Source of the DNA: Bradyrhizobium sp. CB1650
GTDB lineage: Bacteria; Pseudomonadota; Alphaproteobacteria; Rhizobiales; Xanthobacteraceae
NCBI RefSeq assembly: GCF_029761915.1
Contig: NZ_CP121695.1
Coordinates: forward strand, 5,361,501 to 5,425,500
Direction: 5' to 3'
DNA length: 64,000 nucleotides
Below are positions 43,412 to 52,269 of the stretch, in pieces; position 1 is the first letter of the stretch, and every line of letters begins with the position of its first letter. A program made the position numbers and the translations under genes. The notes below the pieces were generated by a model that worked only from the letters and a program-made list of their open reading frames with translations, was not told the DNA's origin and made no database searches.

Positions 43412-45130
43412 TTAGGTCTCACTCCGGGTTTTCGGCAGCTCCGGAAAGTCCTCTTCCCGGAATTCGCGACCGCGCAAGGGATCGGTGCGATCGTCGTCGC
43501 GTTCGAGCCGACGTAGCTGCACGCGGCGAATTTTTCCCGAGATCGTCTTCGGCAGCTCGGTGACGATCTCGATGCGGCGGATGCGTTTGAACGGCGCAAG
43601 GCGCGTATGGAGGTGCGTGAAGATCGAGAGCGCGGTCTCCGGTGTCCGCTCCGCGTCCGAGGTCAGCAGCACGAACGCCTTGGGAATCGCGAGTCGGATC
43701 GGATCGGGACTCGGCACCACGGCGGCTTCCGCGACCAGTTCATGCTCCAGCAGCACGCTCTCCAGCTCGAACGGGCTGATGCGGTAGTCGGATGACTTGA
43801 AGACGTCGTCGGAGCGGCCGACGAAGGTGAGATAGCCCTCCTCGTCCGCGAACACGACGTCGCCGCTGCGATAGAGCGTGCCTTCTGCGCCCGACAACTT
43901 GCCGTCGTCGCCCTGGTAGCCCTGCATCAAGCCGGCGGGACGCTCAGTGCCGAGCAGCAAGGTCACTTCGCCCTCTTTCGCCGCATGCCCGTCGGCGTCG
44001 CTGATCTGCACGCGATAGCCCGGCAGCGGCCGGCCCATCGAGCCGACCTTCACCTTCTGGCCCGGTGAGTTGCCGGCAAGCGCCGCCGTCTCGGTCTGGC
44101 CGTAGCCGTCGCGGATGGTGAGGCCCCAGGCCGCCCTTACCTGGTCGATCACCTCCGGATTGAGCGGCTCGCCGGCGCCGCAGACTTCGCGCAAGGCCAC
44201 CTTGAAGGACGCGAGGTCCTCCTGGATGAAGAGCCGCCACACCGTCGGCGGCGCGCACAACGTGGTGACGCCGCAGCGGCCGATGGTGGCGAGCAGGCTT
44301 TTCGCATCGAAGCGCGACTGGTTGACCACGAACACGGCAGCACCGGCATTCCAGGGCGCAAAAAAGCAGCTCCAAGCGTGCTTGGCCCAGCCGGGCGAGG
44401 AAATGTTGAGGTGGACGTCGCCGGGCTTCAGCCCGATCCAGTACATCGTGGAGAGATGTCCGACGGGATAGCTGCGTTGGCTGTGCCGCACCAGCTTCGG
44501 CTTCGCCGTGGTGCCCGAGGTGAAATAGAGCAGCATCGGGTCGTCGGCGTTGGTCGGACCATCGGGCGTGAAACTCTCCGACGCTTTCGCCGCCTCATCG
44601 TAGCCAAGCCAGCCATCGGAGGCCGCCCCGACCATGATGCGGACGAGCCCTTCGGCACCAAGGCTTGCGAACTTCGCGACCTGATCCTGCGCTGCGACCA
44701 CTGCCCTCGCCTTGCCGCGATCGAGCCGGTCGCGCAGCTCATCGGCGGTCAGCAGCGTGGTCGCGGGAATCACGACGACGCCGAGCTTCATTGCCGCGAG
44801 CATGGTCTCCCACAGCGGAACCACATTGCCGAGCAGAAGCAGAAGATGATCGCCGCGCTTCAGGCCCTGCGCGCGCAGGAAGTTCGCGACCTGATTGGAG
44901 CGGCGCGACAGCGTTTCGAAAGACAGCTTGGTCTGCCGGTCCTGTGCAGCGTCGACGATCCAGAGCGCGGGCCGGTCCTTGCTCTCTGCATTCGCCGCCA
45001 GCTCGGCGTCGAACCAGTCGAGCGCCCAGTTGAAGGGAACCGGATCAGGCCAGCGGAAACCCTTGACCGCTGTCTCGTAATCCGTGCGGTGTTGCAGAAG
45101 GAACGCGCGCGCTTCCTGAAATGTCGTCAT
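43412..45130 (-). CDS. AMP-forming acyl-CoA synthetase (medium-chain ACSM-like)
   Basis: 572-residue adenylate-forming ligase that activates a carboxylic acid to its CoA thioester. The P-loop-like motif is LLYFTSGTTAKPKLVRHS, the aromatic motif DGYGQTETAA, the hinge YRSGDVVFADEEGYLTFVGRSDDVFKSSDYRISP, and the C-terminal catalytic lysine lies in PKTISGKIRR. The ATG at 45130 overlaps the mmsB stop (TGATG), showing that it belongs to the valine operon. The substrate is probably a short or branched acid. Confidence 0.92.
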   Translation of the reverse strand: MTTFQEARAFLLQHRTDYETAVKGFRWPDPVPFNWALDWFDAELAANAESKDRPALWIVDAAQDRQTKLSFETLSRRSNQVANFLRAQGLKRGDHLLLLLGNVVPLWETMLAAMKLGVVVIPATTLLTADELRDRLDRGKARAVVAAQDQVAKFASLGAEGLVRIMVGAASDGWLGYDEAAKASESFTPDGPTNADDPMLLYFTSGTTAKPKLVRHSQRSYPVGHLSTMYWIGLKPGDVHLNISSPGWAKHAWSCFFAPWNAGAAVFVVNQSRFDAKSLLATIGRCGVTTLCAPPTVWRLFIQEDLASFKVALREVCGAGEPLNPEVIDQVRAAWGLTIRDGYGQTETAALAGNSPGQKVKVGSMGRPLPGYRVQISDADGHAAKEGEVTLLLGTERPAGLMQGYQGDDGKLSGAEGTLYRSGDVVFADEEGYLTFVGRSDDVFKSSDYRISPFELESVLLEHELVAEAAVVPSPDPIRLAIPKAFVLLTSDAERTPETALSIFTHLHTRLAPFKRIRRIEIVTELPKTISGKIRRVQLRRLERDDDRTDPLRGREFREEDFPELPKTRSET

Positions 45131-46020
45131 CAAGTTTTCCCGGCCAGCCCCCTAACGTGCTTGATAATTCCGGAAAAATCCACCCCGCCATGGCCGGCTG
45201 CATCGAAAGACTGATAGATCTCCTGCGCATGCTTGCCGAGCGGGGTCGCTGCACCCGCGGCCTTCGCGGCGTCCTGCGCGAGCGTCAGGTCCTTGACCAT
45301 CAGCGCCGAGGCGAAGCCCGGCTTGTAGTCGTTGTTGGCGGGCGAGGTCGGTACCGGGCCCGGCACCGGGCAATAGCTCGTCAGCGACCAGCACTGGCCC
45401 GACGAGGTCGAGGCGACGTCGAACAGCGCCTGGTGCGAAAGCCCAAGCTTCTCGGCGAGCGCAAAGGCCTCGCTCACGGCGATCATGGAAATGCCGAGGA
45501 TCATGTTGTTGCAGATCTTCGCCGCTTGCCCCGCGCCGGCGCCGCCGCAGTGCACGATCTTCTTGCCCATCGTCTCCAGCACGGGTTTCGCCGTCGCAAA
45601 CGCCCTCTCGTCGCCGCCGCACATGAAGGTGAGCGTCGCGCCCTTGGCGCCGCCTGTTCCGCCGGAGACCGGCGCATCGACCGACAGCACGCCCTGCTTT
45701 GCCGCGAGCGCATGCGCCTGTCGCGCGCTTTCGACGTCGATGGTCGAGCTGTCGATGATCAGCGCGCCCTTGGCCATCGCGGGGACGACATCATTCCAGA
45801 CGCCGAGAACATGCTTGCCGGCTGGCAGCATGGTGACGACGACATCGGCGCCCTTCACGGCGCCTGTCGCGCTCTCGGCAATGCTGGCGCCATCGGCCTT
45901 GGCCTGATTGCGCGAGGCCTCGACCAAGTCGAATGCAACGACCTTGTTGCCGGCTTTGACCAAATTGGCCGCCATCGGGCCGCCCATATTGCCGAGACCG
46001 ATGAATGCGATCGTGGTCAT
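45130..46020 (-). CDS. mmsB: 3-hydroxyisobutyrate dehydrogenase
   Basis: 296-residue beta-hydroxyacid dehydrogenase that oxidises 3-hydroxyisobutyrate to methylmalonate semialdehyde. IAFIGLGNMGGPMAANLVKAG (4-24) is the NAD site signature, VDAPVSGGTGGAKGATLTFM the substrate segment, and the catalytic Lys lies in GAGQAAKICNNMI. It sits in the operon between the hydrolase that makes its substrate and an acyl-CoA synthetase, and mmsA, which uses its product, is the first gene of the cluster. Confidence 0.94.
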   Translation of the reverse strand: MTTIAFIGLGNMGGPMAANLVKAGNKVVAFDLVEASRNQAKADGASIAESATGAVKGADVVVTMLPAGKHVLGVWNDVVPAMAKGALIIDSSTIDVESARQAHALAAKQGVLSVDAPVSGGTGGAKGATLTFMCGGDERAFATAKPVLETMGKKIVHCGGAGAGQAAKICNNMILGISMIAVSEAFALAEKLGLSHQALFDVASTSSGQCWSLTSYCPVPGPVPTSPANNDYKPGFASALMVKDLTLAQDAAKAAGAATPLGKHAQEIYQSFDAAGHGGVDFSGIIKHVRGLAGKT

Positions 46021-46053
46021 CTTCGTTCCTCCGCTGATGCGCGCTTCGCTCTG

Positions 46054-47121
46054 TTATTTGAATTTCAGCTCGTCGGCGCCGATCTCGGCAAAATACCGCG
46101 CAACCATGTCGGGCGTGACGTCCTCGATCCGCGGCGGCGACCAGGTCGGGTTGCGGTCCTTGTCGATCACGGCGGCACGCACCCCCTCGCGGAAATCGTC
46201 GCTGCGGAAGACTTCCAGCGCCGCGCGATATTCGCGCACCAGGCACTCTTCCAGGTTAGAGGCCTTGCGTGCGAGCCGCAGCAGCTTCAACGTCACCACC
46301 ATGCCGCGCGGCGACTTCTCGCCGAGTGTCTTCAGCGTGGCCATCGCGAACTCCGAGGCGTCGTGCTCGAGCGCGGCGACGATGTCTTCCATGCGATCAA
46401 ACGCAAACAGCGCATCGATCGTCGCCTGCTTCGCAGCCACGGGTCCGGCTGCCTCGCCGGTCGCAAAGCCGTCGATGAGCTTGCTGATCTCGGCCGCGGT
46501 CACGCCAGGGCGCACTTTCGTCAGCGCCTCGCGCAGCGCCGGCAGTTTTGCGGCAGGCACGACGGCGTCGGCAAACCTCGCGTGTATCGCATCCGGGCCG
46601 TTCATGGTCTGGCCGGTCAGGCCGAAATAGGTGCCGATCTCGCCGGGCGCGTGTGACAACAAATAAGTGCCGCCGACGTCGGGGAAGAAGCCGAGGCCGA
46701 CCTCGGGCATCGCAAGCTTGGTGCGATCTGTGACCACGCGATGGCTCGCATGCCCGGAGAGGCCGACGCCGCCGCCCATCACGATGCCGTCCATGAAGGC
46801 GACGTAGGGTTTGGGAAATTCCTTGATCCGGGCGTTGAGGATGTATTCCTCGCGCCACAGGATCTTGCCGAGATCGCCGTTGACCCTCGAGCTTTCCCAG
46901 AGCGCGCGGATATCGCCGCCGGCACACAGGCCGCGCTCGCCGGCCCCTTCCAGCAGGATCACGGCAACGGCAGGATCGGCTTCGAAGCGATCGAGCGCCT
47001 TGTCGATGTCGCGAAACATCTCCAGCGTCACGGCGTTGATCGCCTTGGGACGGTTGAGCCGGATCACGCCGGCCGCACCTTCGACGCGCGCGACCAGGTC
47101 CCCCTCTTCCACCGCCGTCAT
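46054..47121 (-). CDS. 3-hydroxyisobutyryl-CoA hydrolase (enoyl-CoA hydratase family)
   Basis: 355-residue crotonase-fold enzyme. RLNRPKAINAVTLEMF and GLCAGGDIRALWES (the oxyanion GGD loop) precede FMDGIVMGGGVGLSGHASHRVV with the second oxyanion Gly. The length and C-terminal extension (about 250-355) match the HIBCH/CHY1 group, which hydrolyses 3-hydroxyisobutyryl-CoA in valine breakdown, not an ordinary hydratase of about 260 residues. Its start overlaps the acyl-CoA dehydrogenase stop by four bases. Confidence 0.92.
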   Translation of the reverse strand: MTAVEEGDLVARVEGAAGVIRLNRPKAINAVTLEMFRDIDKALDRFEADPAVAVILLEGAGERGLCAGGDIRALWESSRVNGDLGKILWREEYILNARIKEFPKPYVAFMDGIVMGGGVGLSGHASHRVVTDRTKLAMPEVGLGFFPDVGGTYLLSHAPGEIGTYFGLTGQTMNGPDAIHARFADAVVPAAKLPALREALTKVRPGVTAAEISKLIDGFATGEAAGPVAAKQATIDALFAFDRMEDIVAALEHDASEFAMATLKTLGEKSPRGMVVTLKLLRLARKASNLEECLVREYRAALEVFRSDDFREGVRAAVIDKDRNPTWSPPRIEDVTPDMVARYFAEIGADELKFK

Positions 47122-48263
47122 CGCGCGCCCTCGATCAGTTTGCGCGCCACGATGAGCCGCATGATTTCATTGGTGCCTTCGAGGATCTGGTGCACACGCA
47201 GGTCGCGCACGATCTTCTCAATGCCGTATTCACTCAGGTACCCGTAGCCGCCGTGAAGCTGCAGCGCATTGTTGGCGACCTCGAACCCGATATCGGTGCC
47301 AAAGCGCTTCGCCATTGCGCAGAGCATGGTGGCGTCGGCATCCTTGCGATCCAGCGCCGCCGCTGCGCGCCACAGGAAGGTGCGCGCGGCTTCCAACTCG
47401 ATCGCCATGTCGGCGAGGCGGAATTGCAGCGCCTGGAATTCGTCGAGCCGCTTGCCGAAGGCCTTGCGCTCCTTCATGTAGGCGCGTGCCTTGTCGAGCG
47501 CGGCCTGCGCGCCGCCGAGCGAGCACGCGGTGATGTTGAGGCGGCCGCCGTCGAGGCCGGCCATCGCGATTCTGAAGCCAACGCCCTCTTCGCTGAGGCG
47601 ATTGGCCACCGGCACGCGCGCATTTTCGAACATCACGGCGCGGGTCGGCTGCGCATTCCAGCCCATCTTGCGCTCGTTGACGCCGAACGAGACCCCCGGC
47701 GTCTTGCCGTCGATGACCAGCGTCGAGATGCCGCCGGGACCCTCGCCGCCGGTCCGCACCATCGCGACGAGAATGTCGGTGCCGCCGGCACCCGAGATGA
47801 ACTGCTTCTGGCCGTTGAGAATGTAATGATCACCGTCGCGCACAGCGCGGGTGCGCAGCGCGGCCGCATCGGAGCCGGCGCCCGGCTCAGTGAGGCAATA
47901 GCTCGCGATCAGCTCCATGGTGCAGAGCTTCGGCAACCACTTCTGGCGCTGGGTATCGCTGCCGAAGGCATCGATCATCCAGGACGCCATGTTGTGGATG
48001 GAGATGAAGGCCGAGGTGGTCGGACAGCCGGTCGCGAGCGCCTCGAAGATCAGCGCAGCGTCGAACCGCGTCATGGCGGAGCCGCCGACATCGTCGCGGA
48101 TGTAGATGCCGCCCATGCCGAGCGCGGCGGCCTCGCGCATGACCTCGACGGGGAAATACTTCTCCTCGTCCCAGCGCAGCGCATGCGGCGCGATCTTCTC
48201 TGCCGCAAACGCCAACGCCATGTCGCGAACCGCGATCTGATCCTCGTTCAGAGCGAACTGCAT
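47118..48263 (-). CDS. Isobutyryl-CoA dehydrogenase-like acyl-CoA dehydrogenase
   Basis: 381-residue FAD-dependent enzyme. QFALNEDQIAVRDMALAFA opens the family fold, SYCLTEPGAGSDAAALRTRA is the first signature, and LQLHGGYGYLSEYGIEKIVRD with ILEGTNEIMRL the second, holding the catalytic Glu. By context it oxidises isobutyryl-CoA to methacrylyl-CoA. The ATG at 48263 is chosen because the upstream-extended frame (to 48314) runs into a palindromic repeat. Confidence 0.92.
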   Translation of the reverse strand: MQFALNEDQIAVRDMALAFAAEKIAPHALRWDEEKYFPVEVMREAAALGMGGIYIRDDVGGSAMTRFDAALIFEALATGCPTTSAFISIHNMASWMIDAFGSDTQRQKWLPKLCTMELIASYCLTEPGAGSDAAALRTRAVRDGDHYILNGQKQFISGAGGTDILVAMVRTGGEGPGGISTLVIDGKTPGVSFGVNERKMGWNAQPTRAVMFENARVPVANRLSEEGVGFRIAMAGLDGGRLNITACSLGGAQAALDKARAYMKERKAFGKRLDEFQALQFRLADMAIELEAARTFLWRAAAALDRKDADATMLCAMAKRFGTDIGFEVANNALQLHGGYGYLSEYGIEKIVRDLRVHQILEGTNEIMRLIVARKLIEGAR

Positions 48264-48284
48264 GCCGGGCTGCTCATTGTTCTC

Positions 48285-48366
48285 GTCATTGCGAGGAGCG
48301 AAGCGACGAAGCAATCCATTCTTTCTTTTCGCGGCGATATGGATTGCTTCGCTGCGCTCGCAATGA
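48285..48366. repeat. GTCATTGCGAGGAGCGAAGC...ATGAC palindromic repeat
   Basis: Near-copy of 29233-29316 in reversed internal order: GTCATTGCGAGGAGCG at the left, GCGCTCGCAATGAC at the right, with AAGCAATCCAT / ATGGATTGCTT inside. It splits the valine cluster between mmsA and the acyl-CoA dehydrogenase gene. Confidence 0.85.
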
Positions 48367-48389
48367 CGGGCCGGGGCTGGGCTACCGCC

Positions 48390-49886
48390 TTACTTCATCA
48401 GCGGGATCGAGAATTCCGCACCCTCCTTGACGCCGGACGGCCAGCGCGAGGTCACCGTCTTGGTCTTGGTGTAGAAGCGGATCGAGTCGGGTCCGTGCTG
48501 GTTGAGGTCGCCAAACCCCGACTTCTTCCAGCCGCCGAAGGTGTAATAAGCGATCGGCACCGGGATCGGCACGTTGATGCCGACCATGCCGACGTTCACC
48601 TTGGCCGCGAAGTCGCGGGCGGCATCCCCGTCGCGGGTGAAGATGGCAACGCCGTTGCCGTAGTCATGGTCCGACGGCAGCGCCAGCGCTTCCTTGTAGT
48701 CGTGCGCGCGCACGACCGAGAGCACCGGGCCGAAGATCTCTTCCTTGTAGATCCGCATGTCCTTGGTGACGTTGTCGAACAGCGAACCGCCGAGATAGAA
48801 GCCCTTCTCGTAGCCCTGCATCTTGAAGCCGCGGCCGTCGACGGCGAGCGTCGCGCCTTCCTTGAGGCCGATGTCGATATAGCTCTTGACCTTCTCGACC
48901 GCCTCGCGCGTCACCAGCGGACCGTAATCGGCCGACGGATCGATCGAGGTGCCGATCTTCAGGGATTCGACGCGCGGGATCAGCTTTTCCATCAGGCGGT
49001 CGGCGGTGGTCTTGCCGACGGGAACGGCAACGGAGACCGCCATGCAGCGCTCGCCGCCCGAGCCGTAGCCGGCGCCGATCAGCGCATCGACCGTCTGGTC
49101 CATGTCGGCGTCGGGCATCACGATGGCGTGGTTCTTGGCGCCACCAAAACACTGGCAGCGCTTACCGGTCTGCGCGGCGCGCTCGTAGATGTACTGCGCG
49201 ATCGGGGTCGAGCCGACGAAGCCGATCGCCTTGATATCGGGATCGTCGAGGATGCCGTCGACCGCCTCCTTGTCACCGTTGACGACGTTGAGGATACCGG
49301 CCGGCAGGCCCGCTTCGATCATCAGCTCGGCAAGCTTCATCGGCACGCCGGGATCGCGCTCCGAGGGCTTGAGGATGAAGGCATTGCCGCAGGCGATCGC
49401 GGGTGCGAACTTCCACATCGGGATCATCGCCGGGAAATTGAACGGCGTGATGCCGGCGACGACGCCGAGCGGCTGGCGCAGCGAATAGATGTCGATGCCG
49501 GGGCCGGCGCCTTCGGTGTATTCGCCCTTCATCAGGTGCGGAATACCGCAGGCGAATTCCGCGACCTCGAGGCCACGCTGGATGTCGCCCTTGGCGTCGG
49601 GAACGGTCTTGCCGTGCTCGCGCGCCAAAAGCTCAGCCAGCTTGTCGTAGTCGCGTTGCACCAGTTCGACGAATTTCGTCATCACCCGCGCGCGGCGCTG
49701 CGGATTGGTCGCGGCCCACTCCGGCTGCGCGGCGCGTGCGTTCTCGACGGCGGCGCGAACCTCGGCCTTGGACGCCAGCGCCACCTTGGCCTGGACGTCA
49801 CCGGTCATCGGCTCGAAGACGTCGGCGGTGCGGCCGGACGTACCCTTCACTTCCTTGCCACCGATGAAATGTCCGACTGCGCGCAT
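48390..49886 (-). CDS. mmsA: CoA-acylating methylmalonate-semialdehyde dehydrogenase
   Basis: 498-residue aldehyde dehydrogenase-family enzyme that converts methylmalonate semialdehyde and CoA to propionyl-CoA. GVVAGITPFNFPAMIPMWKF, GGAKNHAIVMPDAD and the catalytic Cys in GGERCMAVSVAVPVG are the hallmarks that separate it from other aldehyde dehydrogenases. It is the promoter-proximal gene of the valine cluster and divergent from the LysR gene at 49987, whose control region carries a good operator. Confidence 0.95.
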   Translation of the reverse strand: MRAVGHFIGGKEVKGTSGRTADVFEPMTGDVQAKVALASKAEVRAAVENARAAQPEWAATNPQRRARVMTKFVELVQRDYDKLAELLAREHGKTVPDAKGDIQRGLEVAEFACGIPHLMKGEYTEGAGPGIDIYSLRQPLGVVAGITPFNFPAMIPMWKFAPAIACGNAFILKPSERDPGVPMKLAELMIEAGLPAGILNVVNGDKEAVDGILDDPDIKAIGFVGSTPIAQYIYERAAQTGKRCQCFGGAKNHAIVMPDADMDQTVDALIGAGYGSGGERCMAVSVAVPVGKTTADRLMEKLIPRVESLKIGTSIDPSADYGPLVTREAVEKVKSYIDIGLKEGATLAVDGRGFKMQGYEKGFYLGGSLFDNVTKDMRIYKEEIFGPVLSVVRAHDYKEALALPSDHDYGNGVAIFTRDGDAARDFAAKVNVGMVGINVPIPVPIAYYTFGGWKKSGFGDLNQHGPDSIRFYTKTKTVTSRWPSGVKEGAEFSIPLMK

Positions 49887-49917
49887 GAATACCTCCCACG
49901 GAACGGGTTAGATCGCT

Positions 49918-49952
49918 TTGACAAATCCTATTGACCTGCATTTTATAGGATT
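49918..49952 (+). promoter_or_regulatory. Promoter with overlapping operator between mmsA and LysR
   Basis: TTGACA (49918-49923), 17-base spacer, TTTTAT (49941-49946) reads as a sigma-70-type promoter for the LysR gene. AATCCTAT (49924-49931) and ATAGGATT (49945-49952) form a perfect 8-bp inverted repeat across the spacer and -10. The palindrome would let the regulator repress itself and act on the divergent mmsA promoter. Confidence 0.65.
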
Positions 49953-49986
49953 CAAGTCTGAGATATTGCACCATAGATGTGCGAAA

Positions 49987-50895
49987 ATGCTGGATCAAGG
50001 CGCGATCGACTGGGATGACTTTCGCTTCGTGCTCGCCATCGTGCGCGGCGGCTCGGTTTCGGCTGCTGCCAAGCAACTCGGCGTCGACCATGCCACGGTG
50101 ATCCGCCGCGTCGACCGGCTCGAACGGCACCTCTCGGCAAAGCTGTTTGACCGGCGCAAGACCGGTTATCTCCTCACCGAGGCCGGCCAGCGCGTCGCCG
50201 ACAGCGCGGAGGCGATGGAATCCACTATCGTGGCCAACCAGGAGCAGGTCGGCGGCTCGGTGGCGCGGCTGACGGGCACGGTGCGGATCGGCGCCCCCGA
50301 CGGTTTCGGGACCGCCTTCCTGGCGCCGCGGCTCGTCGCCTTTGCCGATCGCTACCCAGATCTCGACCTGCAACTTGTGGCAACCGCCCGGCTGTTCAGC
50401 CTCTCCAAGCGCGAAGCCGACATCGCCATCAGCCTGACCATGCCGAACGAGGGCCGGATCGTCGGCCGCAAGCTCTTGGACTATCGCCTCGGGCTTTATG
50501 CCGCGCCCGCCTATCTCGAGCGCCACCCAAAAATAACCTCGCGCGAGGTGCTGCCGCAGCATCGCTTTGTCGGCTATATCGAGGAACTGCTGTTCACGCC
50601 GGAGCTGGACTATCTGCCGCAGGTGGCGCCGCGCCTTTCGGCGCGCTTCCGGAGCGCCAATCTGATCGCGCAGCTCAACGCCACGCTGGCCGGCTTCGGC
50701 ATCGCCGTGCTGCCGTACTTCATGGCGAGCGACTATCCGCAGCTCGTCCCGGTGCTGCGGGACGAGGTCTCGATCATCCGCACCTTCTGGATGCTGATGC
50801 ACGCCGACAGCAAGGATCTCGCGCGCATCCGCGCGGTGGCGGATTACATCAGCGAGATCGTGGAGCGCGAGCGCGCGCTGTTTGCGGGGCAGTGA
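49987..50895 (+). CDS. LysR-family regulator of the valine cluster
   Basis: 302 residues from ATG 49987. The helix-turn-helix lies at about 10-60 (FRFVLAIVRGGSVSAAAKQLGVDHATVIRRVDRLE), and the effector domain follows. The HATVIRRVDRLE form is typical of a subgroup linked to amino-acid and aldehyde metabolism. The divergent mmsA start is about 100 bp away with a palindrome between, so mmsA and the following genes are the probable regulon. An upstream in-frame TTG at 49918 coincides with the -35 hexamer and is rejected as the start. Confidence 0.9.
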   Translation: MLDQGAIDWDDFRFVLAIVRGGSVSAAAKQLGVDHATVIRRVDRLERHLSAKLFDRRKTGYLLTEAGQRVADSAEAMESTIVANQEQVGGSVARLTGTVRIGAPDGFGTAFLAPRLVAFADRYPDLDLQLVATARLFSLSKREADIAISLTMPNEGRIVGRKLLDYRLGLYAAPAYLERHPKITSREVLPQHRFVGYIEELLFTPELDYLPQVAPRLSARFRSANLIAQLNATLAGFGIAVLPYFMASDYPQLVPVLRDEVSIIRTFWMLMHADSKDLARIRAVADYISEIVERERALFAGQ

Positions 50896-50910
50896 GCTTG
50901 CAGAAACGTC

Positions 50911-51001
50911 GTAGGGTGGGCAAAGCGAAGCGTGCCCACCACTTTTGCAAGCCTAGGGAGATGGTGGGCACGGCGCTTACGCGCCTTTTGCCCACCCTAC
51001 G
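50911..51001. repeat. GTAGGGTGGGCAAAG...CTTTTGCCCACCCTAC palindromic repeat
   Basis: Outer arms GTAGGGTGGGCAAAGCG / CGCCTTTTGCCCACCCTACG, inner GTGCCCACCA / TGGTGGGCAC. A known style of dispersed element in Bradyrhizobium. It lies between two convergent genes and could terminate both. Confidence 0.85.
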
Positions 51002-51011
51002 GCACCTGAAT

Positions 51012-51641
51012 CTAGCTCTGCTTCTCCCGCAGCTTCTTCGCAGCCGCAGCCTTGGTCGGCTCCCGCCGCGCACCGTCGAGCGCGCCGTCCCTGCCCGCCT
51101 TCAGCACCTCGTCCGATAGCTCGCTGGAACCGGCGATGCGCGCCAGCAGCATCGTGCCGGCCATGGTCGCCAGCGTCGCGATCGCCTGCTTGCGCGCGGC
51201 CTTGCGCGGCAGGTTGGGGATGAAGTCGGCCATCATCTCGATCATCTCGTCGAGCTTGCCGGCAAAGGCCTTGCGCGTCTTCGGGCTCTCGCGAGCGATC
51301 TCCGCGCCGAGCGAGGGGATCGAGCAGCCATGGCCGGGATTGTCGCGATGAAGCGCGGAGAGATAGCTCTCGGCGATCAGCGCCAGCCGCTTTTCGGGAG
51401 TGGCCTCATCCGTAATCTTGCGCCAGTGGTCCATCGACCGGTCCATGGCGTAGGCGAAGGCCTCGATCACCAGCGCCTCGCGGGAATCGAAATGCGCATA
51501 GAACCCGCCATGGGTCAGGCCGGCTTCCTTCATCAAGTCGGCGACGCCGATGCCGTGCGCGCCCTTCTCGCGCAGCCGCACGGAGGCCTTCCTCACGATG
51601 CGGTCGTGGGTTTCCTGCTTGTGTTCCCTGGAGTAGCGCAT
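51012..51641 (-). CDS. TetR/AcrR-family transcriptional regulator
   Basis: 209 residues. The helix-turn-helix is at about 9-55 (IVRKASVRLREKGAHGIGVADLMKEAGLTHGGFYAHFDSREALV), a near-consensus TetR start, followed by a ligand-binding helical domain. It is followed upstream by the PaaI thioesterase gene on the same strand and a divergent enoyl-CoA hydratase; it may control those acyl-CoA genes. Confidence 0.92.
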   Translation of the reverse strand: MRYSREHKQETHDRIVRKASVRLREKGAHGIGVADLMKEAGLTHGGFYAHFDSREALVIEAFAYAMDRSMDHWRKITDEATPEKRLALIAESYLSALHRDNPGHGCSIPSLGAEIARESPKTRKAFAGKLDEMIEMMADFIPNLPRKAARKQAIATLATMAGTMLLARIAGSSELSDEVLKAGRDGALDGARREPTKAAAAKKLREKQS

Positions 51642-51700
51642 GCCGGTCCCATTGGATGTCGGAAATCATCTAATAGCACGGGAATGGTCCGAGTGGCGCA

Positions 51701-52240
51701 TTAATTCGCAGTTAAGTTGTTGCCGATCATGGAAAACGTCGCAGTCGCGTGCACCGCCAGCGCCCCCTTGCCGTCGCGGACGAAGCCTTCGGCGTAACTG
51801 GTCTGGCGTCCCAGCTTGATCACCCTGCCTTCGGCCGAGATCAGCCCGGACCGGATCGAGAGCGGGCGCAGGAAGGTCAGCTTCAGATCGAGCGTCACGG
51901 AGCCCTGCCCGGCCTCCAGCCTGGTCGAGATCGCGCAGCCCATGGCGGTGTCGAGCAGCGCCGCGGCGGTCGCCCCATGCAGGAGGCCGATGGTATTTTC
52001 GAGGTCCTCGCGCGGCTCCAGTTCCATGACGATCCGTCCCGGCTCGACCACGGCCATGGTGAAACCGATCAGCTTGGCGAAGGGCGGCGGCGGCAGGCGG
52101 CCGTCGCGAATCCCCAGCATGGCATCCATTCCCGAAACGCCCATGACCGCCTTCGCAATCGGCGCCGGCGCCTGCCAGTCCACCACGCGCTCGCGCCGGT
52201 GCGCGGGCGAGAACAGGTCGAGTTGATCGATGTCCGTCAT
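51701..52240 (-). CDS. PaaI-family acyl-CoA thioesterase
   Basis: 179-residue hot-dog thioesterase. The C-terminal domain (about 60-175) has ENTIGLLHGATAAALLDTAMG, in which the HGG-like turn reads HGATAAALLD with the catalytic Asp, and the final strand segment QTSYAEGFVRDGKGALAVHATATF. The N-terminal ~55 residues are an unusual extension containing LPPPPFAKLIG. It probably hydrolyses a phenylacetyl- or other acyl-CoA. Confidence 0.85.
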   Translation of the reverse strand: MTDIDQLDLFSPAHRRERVVDWQAPAPIAKAVMGVSGMDAMLGIRDGRLPPPPFAKLIGFTMAVVEPGRIVMELEPREDLENTIGLLHGATAAALLDTAMGCAISTRLEAGQGSVTLDLKLTFLRPLSIRSGLISAEGRVIKLGRQTSYAEGFVRDGKGALAVHATATFSMIGNNLTAN

Positions 52241-52255
52241 GGGGCGCCTATTTGC

Positions 52256-52269
52256 ATGATATACATCAT
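52256..52269. promoter_or_regulatory. ATGAT-ATAC-ATCAT palindrome upstream of the PaaI and enoyl-CoA hydratase genes
   Basis: Perfect 5-bp arms around four bases, 16 bp upstream of the PaaI start and in the 154 bp gap before the divergent hydratase. A TetR-type operator is plausible because a TetR gene is next to the thioesterase. Function is inferred. Confidence 0.4.

Noticed and set aside
47190..49934. A 914-codon plus-strand open frame opposite the valine genes
   Set aside because: It is antisense to two well-supported enzymes (acyl-CoA dehydrogenase and MmsA), has His/Arg/Asp-rich shadow composition and no family motifs. High GC leaves long antisense frames open.
49918..49986. A TTG start at 49918 for the LysR gene, adding 23 residues
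   Set aside because: The TTG coincides with the -35 hexamer TTGACA, and the added residues are not LysR-like; ATG 49987 gives the standard start.
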